Below are positions 32,740 to 43,017 of a stretch of DNA of 64,000 bases, in pieces. The translations under genes and the position numbers were made by a program. The notes under the pieces are model-generated. The model was not told the origin of the DNA and searched no databases. It saw only the letters and a program-made list of their open reading frames with translations. Position 1 is the first letter of the stretch. Each line of letters begins with the position of its first letter. This stretch comes from Sipunculus nudus (Eukaryota > Annelida > Sipuncula > Golfingiida > Sipunculidae): the NCBI GenBank assembly GCA_026874595.1, contig CM049314.1, forward strand, positions 74,476,300 to 74,540,299, given 5' to 3'.

Positions 32740-33845
32740 ACAAAATAAGTTATTGTGAACATCCCTGACTTATGACCTTGGCCCTTTTGCCAACATATCA
32801 ACTGGATTCTTTCTAAATGATGGGTAACTACTAACCACTTACATCTGGCCGGGTGTAATTACTTGGCAACCAATGAGTGAATAACTTAGACCTGCAACCT
32901 TTAACCTCCTGACCAGCTGACCTCAAAATCAATTAGTTATTTCTTCATGCAAAAAGACCAATAAATATGAAGTTTGAATCAAATTCAGTGATGCATAAAT
33001 GTGGCATATGTGAAAGACTGAAGGTTTGGGTTGAACAGTTTCACTTGAAATATGTTCACAAGCATTTAGAACAATATTGTGACCTTGACGTTTGACCTTT
33101 TGAACTCAACATCAACAGGCTTCTTCTCCTATTGGTAGGTAAGCCATATATGACAGATGGAAAGTATAGATTGAAAAGTTTGCTGAAAATGACTCCACGC
33201 AAGAAGAGGGTGCTGTGAACTTGACCTTTGACCTAAATCAACAGGTCTTTTCCCCTGTTGCAGAGAAGCGATATCAGTGCTGAAAGGTTTGGAATGAAAG
33301 GTCTAGCTTGAAATGTGTCCACAACCTTTTCAAAGAAGTGGATCCTGTGAGCCTGATCTTTGACCTTGTGACCTCAAAATCTATAGGATTCTTCTCCCAC
33401 TTAGTAGGTGAGCTATATGTGAAAGATCAAAGAATTGGGATGAAAGGTTTGGCTTAAAATGCATCCTGAGGCTTTTCAAAGAAGTTGGTTCTGTGACCTT
33501 GACCTTTGACCTTGTACCTCAAAATGATTATGGTTCTTCCCCTGTTGGTAGGTGAGCTGTATGTGAAAGATGGAAGGTTTGGGATGAAAATTTTGGCTAA
33601 AAGAATTATTTCTGGAGGGTGCAAACACACCCCATAACTTGGAGAATATAGGTCGCAGTGACCTAATTTCAGGTTTGCAAGGAGATCTTTTTAGAACCTC
33701 TAAGACTGCGTAGGGTTCATGGCCCTAGCCCCTATGGTTACGATGTGTGCCCTGCGGCCGGCCGGACGGCCGGCCGGACAGACGGAAGGACGCCGGAGAA
33801 AGACCCATCGCTATAGCCCAGCATGACTGAAATTCAGCTGAGCTA
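32740..33845 (+). repeat. Module C tandem (TGACCTTTGACCT repeat) with CAAG/hairpin tail
   Basis: Units of about 150-180 bp carry CTGTGACCTTGACCTTTGAC, CCTCAAAATC, TTCTTC/TCCC, GGTAGGTGAGC, ATGTGAAAGAT and AAGGTTTGGGATGAAA. Perfect TGACCTTTGACCT is at 33,222-33,234 and 33,500-33,512. The array joins a part-monomer (33,610-33,740) and a tail: CGGCCGGCCGGAC repeats and a longer-loop hairpin at about 33,814-33,844. Confidence 0.75.
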
Positions 33846-33849
33846 AAAA

Positions 33850-34860
33850 ATCTCAGCCAGTTTGCCTAGGATGGGAGGCCCAACACTGTCTTTCTTTATT
33901 ACATCACTGGCAATTTGTTCTAATACGAAGCTGGCATCCTGTTTCTCTACTGGAAGCTCATTCTGAGCCAGTTCAGTGCCGTTATTTTCCTCTTGCAACT
34001 CGCCCTCCATATTGTCAGGCTCGGGCCCTCATGTTCCATAAAACTGTCTTTAAAATCTGGTACCAATCTTGCCATCATACCTGACAGGTTGTTTATTTGT
34101 TGTTTGATCTCCGAAATATCTGCGCTCAAAGGATTGGCGGTTAGTGAAACACTACTTCTACTAGTACTGGCAATCGGTACCGGGCCGCCATGTTCAGTCG
34201 GACCGATTTCACGGTCAGGTTGAGTGGCAGGGCGAAGAACAGGGGTCTTAACTTTGTCGTTACTGCGTCCGCCTTTGTTTGAAGATTTACTTTTGTCCTT
34301 TGACTTTGATTGTCTGCTACTGCTGGTAGAACTTTTAGAACTAGAAGACTTGGTTACCCCAATGTCTCGTTCGGTGCCGGCCGGCCGTGATCGTTGTGGG
34401 CTGGCAGGGCCATCGCTCGGCTCCTGATGTGGTGATGGCGGTGCATTTCCAGCCCCCGCGATTGACGGCAATGGTTCACCATTTTTTGTTTTTATCAGCT
34501 ATAGTGTTGTTAATCTGGGCTGAGCCTACCAATTCGTCTTCCTGTGATTCAGCCCCCAGGCCTACAAGTCTTTTTCAGCTGTCCAAAGTTCTTTCTGGAC
34601 GATCTCTGCAGGCGCGAAATCGCAAGGTCATAGTTGAAACGGTCATCATCATGAGTGTACTGACGGCAGTAATACGGTGCTGACTAGGCAGACAGTCTCC
34701 TGAAGGATGCCTCTGATAACTCCTCGCACACTCTATGGAACCAGTACGAACACAGCTCACAAAACACTGTATCTTCTTGGCACTCATCGCCGCAAGACCC
34801 AAAGGGCCACTTGACACGACGAGGACGTTTTCTTTTGTATAACTTACGTGTGTAAATCAT
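33850..34860 (-). pseudogene. PHD-finger ORF of a retroelement (gag/ORF1-like), decayed
   Basis: The ATG at 34,860 (minus strand) opens with a basic segment (MIYTRKLYKRKRPRRVKWPF). A PHD-like C4HC3 finger follows: C-x3-C, FCELCSYWFHRVCEEL, then YYC-x-x with the last Cys changed to Tyr. A stop falls in the finger. After a frameshift, the 34,471-33,947 frame gives a Ser/Lys linker (SSSSKSSTSSSRQSKSKDK) and a helical ISEIKQQINNLSGMMARL. A second shift leads to VLEQIASDVIKKDSVGPP-type sequence near 33,850. PHD fingers occur in CR1-type ORF1 and some DIRS-order gag proteins; the last block favours the latter. It stops exactly at the A-run of a CAAG/hairpin tail. Confidence 0.7.
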
Positions 34861-34869
34861 GCGTATTCA

Positions 34870-36040
34870 CAATCGAATGTCCAGTAATCTAGAACTTGCA
34901 TGTAAATATTGGGTGAACAATCCTTTGATGTAAAACTGGGCATAAACTGTCACTCATTAATTGCAGGTCAAAGCGATATCTAAGCTAATCTCGTTCACGC
35001 ATCCAGTCATGCTTGATTAAACCAAACTCACGCAATCATATCGCCATATCATATCATATCATATTCAACAGTACTTAAACACCTGGAAGGTTAAAATCTA
35101 ACATATTATGAAATGTAGATAAAGTCTGAGAGAAAGAGATAATCTAGGCCATGGTTGGTTGATTTGATTGAAGAAATTGTTGCAAATAATATTTTAAGAT
35201 CTGACCATGCGTTTCCACTGGATACCTTTATGACAGGCTGTTGACAGTTCAACATTTTACACATTTGTCTAATGAGATCCAATTTTTTTAATAAACTTTT
35301 TTCTATTTAATGATATGTATACAATTGCTATAAAGTCCCCACTCCACAGGCGGAATGACTTGATGGGGAAGGGGGGGGGGTATGATGGGAGTTACAACGC
35401 CTCTGTCTCTCTGTATATATTTCTTCAAATTATTAAATTTTATGCTATAGCAATAGAACTATTGTTCACAGTGCCAAGGAGCCAAGGGGTGGGGGCAGGG
35501 AATGGTGGGAGTTACAATACCCTTGCATATACGTACAGGATATGAAATTTAATTAATCAGTGCTGACAGGAAAAAAAAAGTTTATTCAAAATTATCAAAT
35601 ATTTAACACAGGCAGAAAGCTAGAGAAAGAAAGCAAATCATTTTAATTCCCATTCTTCTGAGCCAGGAAATTATGAACAATATTTACATAAATTCCTTTT
35701 TTTTATAACATCATTTTTTTCCAGGTTTTACAATGTAACTATACATTTAGAGTATAACATGTATATGTGAATATTTCAGTTGATTCACATTTCTTAATTG
35801 CATCAACATATATATCTAATAAATAAGGTTTATAGTACCTGTCAACAGAATGGGGTGGAGGGAGGAAGGGAGGCATAGGGGTGAGAGAGAGAGAAAGAGA
35901 GAAAGAGAGCTAGACTGGCAGAGAAGGAGAGAAAGGGAAAGAGAGAGAGGAGAAAGGCTCTCTGGTAATTACTGCCTGACCCAGCCTGACCCAGACACTA
36001 ACAGAAGCAGTAGGCAAGGAGTGAAGGTGTAATATAACAG
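34870..36040. other. Non-coding interval with simple repeats
   Basis: A CATAT pentamer run (about 35,043-35,065), a G-run near 35,369, a repeated GGTGGGAGTTACAAyACC / GGGAGTTACAACGCC module (35,380 and 35,505, also 41,815) and a GA-rich tract at 35,880-35,955 are visible. A 60-codon Arg/Glu frame there only translates the GA tract. Confidence 0.6.
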
Positions 36041-36840
36041 CCTAGAACACTGTTAACCAAATTTTTGTATCAAATTTTTCATTATTCTGGCGAGTACTTT
36101 GGAGCCCCATAACTGGAAGAATATGGGTAACCGAGACCAAATTCCAAGTTTCAAAAGAAGACTTTTCATGGACCTCTCTGGATGTAAAGTGAGAAGATTT
36201 CAGGTCCAGTGGTAACGATTTGTGCCCTGTTAACAGGTCTCAAAATTAGAGAAAAAAAATCGTAAAAAATCGAACAAAACTAACCGAGATGCATTGACAT
36301 GTATAGTTTCATGCTGATCTATGAAACCACTCCCGAGAAACAAGCAGGGACATACACTATGCAAAAATTATTGTAGGTGGCACGACAAGCCTCGATACAA
36401 TTATGCTATCCGAGATATATGCATATGCTCAATTTCAGGCTGATCTTTCATTTGTGTACGAAAAAGCCATCAAAGATGCATGGACAGGTCACAATTCCAG
36501 GGCGATACATGAAAGTTCTCTTGAGTCATTTGCACTGACTAAGCTCAGCTTAGGTAGGCAGTTGACCCGACTGAAGCGTAACAAATAGCCAGATGCAACT
36601 ACCGCCCTGAGTGAACTCTAGACCTGCACACGGCTGCACTAAGTGAAACCTGACCCCTTGCAAAATCTGAAACAGTTGGAAGACTGCAAAAACTATAAAC
36701 AGATCCAGACTGAAACCTGGTCTGTTGCCAGATAAGACAAAGTTGGCCGTCTGCCAAACTATTAATTGATACAGACAGAATTTCTGCATGTTGCCAAATA
36801 TCTTTACAAATACTGATAAACTTCGCTACAATGATATTTT
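36041..36840 (+). repeat. Composite repeat: 330-bp monomer, 135-bp monomers, module D
   Basis: The order is a monomer fragment (TATCAAATTTTTCATTATTC ... GATTTGTGCCCTGTTAACAG, 36,066-36,235), 135-bp units (about 36,280-36,500 with GGTGGCACGACAAGCC), then module D (CGGCTGCACTAAGTGAA, ACTATAAACAG). This is the same order as 26,560-27,780, minus the tail. Confidence 0.65.
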
Positions 36841-37380
36841 TCTAGCTGTATATTCATAAGATTTTGAGATGCCTATTGAAAGCAAATTCAGAATACAGAT
36901 TTTATTCATTGATTTATCTTACACACAAGCTAGATATTGACACCAATTATGTTGCCTGTACAGCTTTGCTTATATGCCCAAGGAGCTCAGTGTGTTAATA
37001 CAATCAATCTATTAGCTTTGTAGCAAAGTATCTCACAGTCCTTTCATTGTTAAAGGTCCAATAATTTTACCCAAAATCATTTCAGTAAAATCGGAAAAGG
37101 CCATCTAAGAATTGGTTGTTAATGCTACCGAAGTTGAAAAAACAGTTTTGCAGAAGAAGACTATTGCAGCCCTTAATTTGAAATAGGCCTACTTATTGCC
37201 ACAAGACCAACTTCATCTTTCTATCACTTTATCAAAAATCAACTAGATAATTCTTGGCTCCGCAGGTGCCATAGTATCCCCAGACAATTACCCCCCCCCC
37301 CCCCCCGCCTCGAAGAATAGGATCCCATCCTGAATTCAGATGCAGAGACTGACACTTTAATTGGCAAGCCACCAAGGTTT
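36841..37380. other. Non-coding interval with a 16-C run
   Basis: The homopolymer C tract at 37,291-37,306 is the only distinct element. Confidence 0.5.
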
Positions 37381-38470
37381 CTTTTCAAATTTGACCTAGC
37401 CGTTGATAAGATTCATCAAACTTGTGGGTTTGGGGACTGTACCTCAAATTCTTACAAAGTTATGCCGTTTAAACATCATTTTAGCAAGAAAACAACATAA
37501 GGTCGCGCCACCTGTCTTCTGCAGAAAAAAATGCTATCAAAGATCTTATGTCAATTTGATTTTTGGACCAATCCTTGCATCCCTCAGTGAGATATTAAAG
37601 TTAACATCATTTCAGCGTTATCGCCTCTGTGACCTTGAAAAATGCATCAAGGTCATCCATATTCTAACTTGGCCTAGCCCTTGATAAGATGCATCTAAAC
37701 TGTAGGTTTGGTGACTGTACCACAAATTCTTTTTGAGTTATTGCCCTTATATCATTTAGCATAATCGCTGCTGTGACCTTGAAAAAATGCATCAAGGTCA
37801 TCCATGTTCGAACTTGACCTAGCCGTTGGTAAGATGTAAAAAACTGTAGGTTTGGTGACTGTACCTCAATACAAAATTCATACAAAGTTATTGAGTTAAC
37901 ATCATTTTAATAAGAAAACGACACAAGGTGGCGCCACCTGTCTTCTGCAAAAGCTATGTAAGATCTTCGGTCAATTTGATTTTTGGATCATTCCATGTAT
38001 CCCTTACTGAGATATTAAAGATTTTGTGTAAATTTCACCAAATAATCGAATATTCAAGGTCAAGGCCACTCTCATAGGAAAGGTCATGACCCCAATTTAA
38101 ATAAACATCATCCAATAACCAATATCTATGTATATGCATAATATAAAAGAAATCTGTCCATTAGTTTTTGACTAACAATGCTCACAGTACTGTCAAATGG
38201 CAATTTTGGGGGTATTAAAAGGCATGAAAACAAGTAAAAAATAATAGGTGGCGCCACCAGTTTCTGGAGCATGACAACCCTATCGATGATCTTGGATCAA
38301 CTTGATTTTGGGATCGATCCATGCAAGATTTCTTTAGATATTCAAGGATTTGTATGATTTTCGGCAGATCAGATTTTGAATTAAAAAAACAAGAGAAAAT
38401 GTTATCAGAAGTAAAAATTTCCATTACATCGATGCCATCTTTTCTTATTTGTTGGAGTCTAGCTGGTTAT
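37381..38470 (+). repeat. Module E tandem with GGTGGCGCCACC units
   Basis: Units contain CCTAGCCnTTGnTAAGATnCAT, GTAGGTTTGGTGACTGTACC, then (GG)TGGCGCCACCTGTCTTCTGC (37,502 and 37,928) and GTCAATTTGATTTTTGGA(C/T)CA. A further unit, GGTGGCGCCACCAGTTTCTG, is at 38,248. The skeleton resembles the 135-bp monomers. Confidence 0.7.
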
Positions 38471-38828
38471 TAAATGTGGAGTGTGGATGCTACAGATCAA
38501 ATTAGGAGACAGTCGTATTATATTCTGAACATGTAAACATTTACGCTTCTTATTAAAATAAAATTGTCATTATACAACCAACCATACAATATATATAAGC
38601 TGTTGTTCCGAGGTCCGGCGGTTATACTGTGGAGTTTGAGTCCAGGTTTTATCACCCTTAGCAAAATGAAAAGTTCGCTGCTGCTTTGCTTGACCGTGCT
38701 GCAAAGCAGCAGAAACCAAAGTAGGCTTCAAGAAGTGTGCAGGAAGGCTGCAGATAGCAGCATGCTTCCCGCTGCCTACCAAAGGCTGCAGGAAAATGTA
38801 CAGAAAATCTTAATTGTGTTTGCTGCAA

Positions 38829-39127
38829 AGTTGTGGGAGGATTGCAGCTAGCTGCAGTCCTATTGAGTATTTGAATACAGTACGCATGAAGGCTGCGGGA
38901 GGGTTGCGGCTAGCCGCAGTCCCATAGAGTATCTGAATACTGTGCATAGGAAGGCTGCGGGAGGGTTGCAGCTAGCCGCAGTCCTATAGAGTATCTGAAT
39001 ACTGTGTGCAGGAAGGCTGCGGAAGGGTTGCGGCTAGCCGCAGTCCTGTAAAGTTGACTTAATGCTGTGCACAGGAAGGCAGCGGGAGGGTTGCGGTTAG
39101 CCGCAGTCTTTGACAGTTTCATTTGCT
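38829..39127 (+). repeat. 62-bp tandem satellite, five units, palindromic core
   Basis: Units start at 38,829, 38,891, 38,953, 39,015 and 39,078 (spacing 62, 62, 62, 63). Each carries GGCTGCGGGAGGGTTGCGG, the 12-bp palindrome GCGGCTAGCCGC (or one-base variants) and GAGTATCTGAATACTGTG. Related, less regular sequence precedes it from about 38,690. Antisense frames of about 70 codons are repeat translations. Confidence 0.93.
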
Positions 39128-41170
39128 CTACTGTCTTATCTTGCTGCGATTGGCTAAACTGATTTTAACAAGTGCTGCCAAACTGATAAGAGTGATTTTG
39201 TATGAAGTAATTTGACACAGAAAGTGTATTATTAAATTTTATTTTGGGTAAAAGTAAAAAATAAGTCTAAGATTAATGGTGAGATTGAAATATGTATACA
39301 GTCTGGAAGGCAGTTTTATTGGTTTCAATATGTTACAATAACCTTAAATACTGTTTTGTTTTCACCTTCACATAAACTTTAAAATACTTAGGCTAAGCTT
39401 CATTTAAAGTTGATTTGCTAAATTCTGTTCAACAAATGTATATAGTTGTCGACCTAAGTTAATGGGAATTACCTAACATTCTTGAAGTAACCCAATGTCA
39501 CTTTTTGGTTCATGTTTCCCGTCATTGGCCTGACAATAAACTGACCCAGAGTTTTTATTCAGGTATGTAGCTACACAGCTTCACGCAGGGTTCGTGTGAC
39601 TTTGTAGCGTGTACTCTGATTCATATTCATCAAGGTGTAATTTCTAACAAAGCTTGATTAAGTTTGATTTATATTTAAAAGGGTTGGATTAAGGTTGAAT
39701 TGTATGGGCAAAGAAAAGAGAGTTTCAGGAGAGCTTGTTCTGTCGAGTACCTGCATTAGTATTTGGAGCAGAGACAGTCACTGACTAATAACATGGCATG
39801 TCTGCTTGTACACAATAACAAAGCCTACGTGCTGTTGTTTATACATGCCATATATTGGACCCTGCTGTGACTCGTTCTTACAGTAACCACATGAATAAAT
39901 TAAAAATGTGCAAATTTATTTAAGTTATTTGCAGTACGAGGAACATGTCTGCCACGTCCACATGTCGGCCCAGTGTCTGAACAACCGTTCACAAAACATG
40001 TTTTCTTATGGCTCGTGCAGTTTCTCATTCATTGAAGTCGCTCAGAAGAACTGACAAACTGGCAGATCTTATCTTTAGCCGCATCTTTGTATAAAAATTA
40101 TGCCCGTCACTTCACGGGTTCTAAAACTTAATTAAGATTTACATAGAATGGCTCAATAAATTCGAAATCCAGTCTTTTATTTTATATAAAAAGAAAGCTT
40201 AGGCCAAAATAAAAAAAAATAAAAGGTGTGGTTCTCAGGCAATGTACGCGTCAATTGTATCCCCCCCCCCATCATAATTTTTTTTTTGATTTTCGTCTTT
40301 CAAGAAGATAAAATCATACAATTTTGATAAGTTTTCCTTTGTTATGAAGTGCTTTTACCTGTTAAGAAAATAAAATAATGTTATTATCATGCTTTTCCCT
40401 GATCATGTGACATTTTTCAATAACATACAAAAAAGTAAATAAAAAAAGATACAAAGAGAACTATACCTTTTTATTTGCCTTACCAGTATATTGTGTATTT
40501 TTAATTAAAGTATTGTATAAGTTAAATTTATTTAATGCCAAGTGGATGTTTAGATCAAATCTACCCGCCTGCCAGGGTTTCTCGGGACAGGCAACATGGC
40601 GGATCCACCCAATACGAAAGATCAATCGGTGACACAAACACCGAAATCAGTTAATGTATCTCTCTAATATACAATGAATTTTGTATGCATTTGTAACTTA
40701 AAAACCTTATTATTCACTTGTATGAATCTTGTAGCATAATTTATATATTAATGAATATGAATAATAATATTATTATGTGATCATTACCAGGGACTGACAG
40801 CGTTGATTGTACAACTTGTACTACATTGTAGTCTAAACGCAATGTGACAGGAGGAAACTAATATTTTTCATCATAATGTAATCTGTATGTTGACAAAGTT
40901 AACATATCCCAATTTGGACATGTTTGACGAAGTGTCGATGCGCCATTGCTGTAGTTTTATGCTTAAAAATGCTGATAAATTATAGTTAAATGTCAGAAGT
41001 CGCAGCCGCTTGGAGGCGGATAATAGAAGAAGTTTTCATTAAAACTCATATTGTAAACATAGCTCATTTACAAACTTCATAAAAATATGATTTCTCTTTT
41101 TAAATTGATTACACAAAGCAATATTGATACATTGTATTTCTGGCAAAAACATCACTTGAATAAAGATTGA
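39128..41170. other. Apparently low-copy sequence; one possible first exon
   Basis: I see no modular repeats. A CCCCCCCCCC run lies at 40,261. A small GC-rich patch near 40,565-40,640 contains an ATG in strong Kozak context (see findings). Confidence 0.4.
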
Positions 41171-41179
41171 AGTACATAT

Positions 41180-41390
41180 TAAAAGAAGGCTCCGAGAAGT
41201 GTGCGGTAAAAGGGTTGCAGGAAGGTGTGGGGAGAGGGCTGCAGGAAGTCTGCAAGAAGGCTGCGAGAAGTGTGCGGGATGAAGGCGGCGGTAAGGCTGT
41301 GGGAAAAGGGCTGCTGGAAGGCTGCGGGAAAAAGGGCTGCGGGAACATAGGTTGCAGCAAGCCTGCAGCAAGGTTGCCGCAAACTAATTC
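41180..41390 (+). repeat. Degenerate minisatellite of GGCTGCGGGAA words
   Basis: GAAGGCTGCGGGAA/GGGCTGCnGGAAG/GAAGTGTGCGG words repeat irregularly at 12-30 bp. The word set is shared with the flank of the 62-bp satellite 2 kb upstream. All frames are open because stops are rare in the repeat, so the 85-110-codon frames here are not convincing genes. Confidence 0.8.
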
Positions 41391-41429
41391 GAAAGGCAAA
41401 TTGTGGCCTTTTCGGGGGAAATAAGCAGC

Positions 41430-41545
41430 ATCTCAAGAATTACGGCTTATAAAAGAAATCCCTTATTATTTCAGGTTGGAAAGCATTTGACAAAGGCCCT
41501 TCACCATAGTGCAGCATGACTGAAAGTCAACTGAGCAAAAAATGG
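41430..41545 (+). repeat. Degenerate CAAG/hairpin tail
   Basis: TTCACCATAGTGCAGCATGA, CTGAAAGTCAACTGAGC and AAAAAA match the tail variant at 33,800-33,850. Confidence 0.55.
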
Positions 41546-41768
41546 TCAGACTACTTGAAAAATATCAGAAATTTAAGCTACATTGGCAGCTAAATAAAAA
41601 AATCGTCAAAAGGCAACTTTAACAAGCTTTAGGGTGGCTTTCATTATACTTGCCCATATTTGTCTTTTTAGTTTAATGATGAATGGCCATTTATACAGAT
41701 CTGGGTACTGTGATATCAAGCAAGCTTTTGTTTTCTCCCAAACAGCGAACCGCATCTGAATAAGAGAA

Positions 41769-41884
41769 CAAATGCACATGGGTCATGGTGCTCAGCTGAA
41801 ATGCTGAAGGGGGGGGGGGAGTTACAACACCTCTGCATAGACTTACAGGGCATGAAATTTAGTTCAACATTGCTTACATTAAAA
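41769..41884 (+). repeat. Short CAAG-headed fragment
   Basis: The head CAAATGCACATGGGTCATGG, then TGCTCAGCTG, leads to a G-run and GAGTTACAACACCTCTGCAT. It stops at the next head. Confidence 0.6.
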
Positions 41885-42567
41885 CTAGGGACCCATGGCT
41901 CTTGACGCTTAGCTGAATATGTCTCAAAGGATATTTATGAGATTTTTCAAAATACGGGTCCTGTGATCAGTTTAAACTAAATGTCTACCCAAACTGCAGC
42001 AGTCATCCATAAACTAATTTATGAATGAATGGATCCTGTGACCCTGACCTTTGATCTCATGTACCTGGCATCAACCTGGAGTTCTTATTTTACTGGTGGG
42101 CCATTTATAATTCAAGTTTTAAACCAATATTCCAATCCAATCTGGTGTTAAATAGATGTCCCCCTTGACCTAGACTTTTGACCCAAAAATCCTTAAGTTT
42201 CTTCTGTTATTGGCAGGTGAGCCATATCTGGATCATGGAGGGCTTGGGATGAAAAGTTTGGCTTAAAATACATCCACAATCATCAGATTTTGACCTTTGA
42301 CCTCATGACTCGAAAATTGAACGGGTTCTTACATTACTGTTGGGTCCTATATAAGTCAACTCTGAAACCAATCGATATTTCAATCTAAAATGGAGTTATT
42401 ATCCAGAAACAAATTTGACAGACATACAGGAAGACGAACAAAGGAACAGACAGTGTGATTAATATATGGCATTTGTTGATTCAAGCAAGGCCCTAATGAA
42501 CCCACAAATTTCAGGACACAGATGAAACCACAGTTGCAAATCTGATATTATCAATTTAATTTGGAAA
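41885..42567 (+). mobile_element. CTAGGGACCC-headed module C element, copy 1
   Basis: The head CTAGGGACCCATGGCTCTTG, then ACGCTTAGCTGA, precedes module C units (perfect TGACCTTTGACCT at 42,291-42,303). A GACAGACATACAGGAAGACG stretch and an ending ACAGATGAAACCACAGTTGC / AAATCTGATATTATCAAT follow. It is collinear with 45,005-45,590. Confidence 0.65.
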
Positions 42568-43017
42568 CAAGTGACCCATGGGTCTTGACCCTCAGCTGAC
42601 TAAGAAGTAAGAAATTCACAAAACGAATTTTATCATTTGAATGCCAAATTTAGTACGTGGTATCCTTTTTCAACTGAAGCTTAGCTCAGAGGATATTTGT
42701 AACAGAGACCTAATTTCAGGTTTCCTAACAGATTTTTCATGAGACTCCCTGGATGTGAAGTAGGATAATTCTAGGTCCACTGGTTACTATTTGAGTCTTG
42801 TTAATGGTCAACTGCTTCTTTGAAGATCTTAAAAATAGAGAAGAAAATTCATAAAAATTGGGAAAAACCAGCTGGCGCCACCAGTCTGCAGAAACTGACG
42901 AAACACTCCATGATAAAAATGCATGCAACAAATTATGGAGATCAGTGCATTAGTAATTCAGATACTGGATCTTTTATATCAAATTTTTAATCATTCTGGG
43001 GGTATTTTAGAGCCCCA
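42568..43017 (+). mobile_element. CAAG/hairpin element, truncated at 43,017
   Basis: The head CAAGTGACCCATGGGTCTTG, then ACCCTCAGCTGA, is followed by a monomer (GGCGCCACCAGTCTGCAG at about 42,873). It breaks off inside AGCCCCATAG, where other copies continue CTCAGAGGATATGG. Confidence 0.65.

Noticed and set aside
35850-36032. 60-codon Arg/Glu-rich frame
   Set aside because: It is a translation of a GA-rich simple repeat.
41039-41436. Overlapping 85-110 codon frames on both strands
   Set aside because: The minisatellite lacks stop words, so all frames stay open. Composition is repeat-driven.
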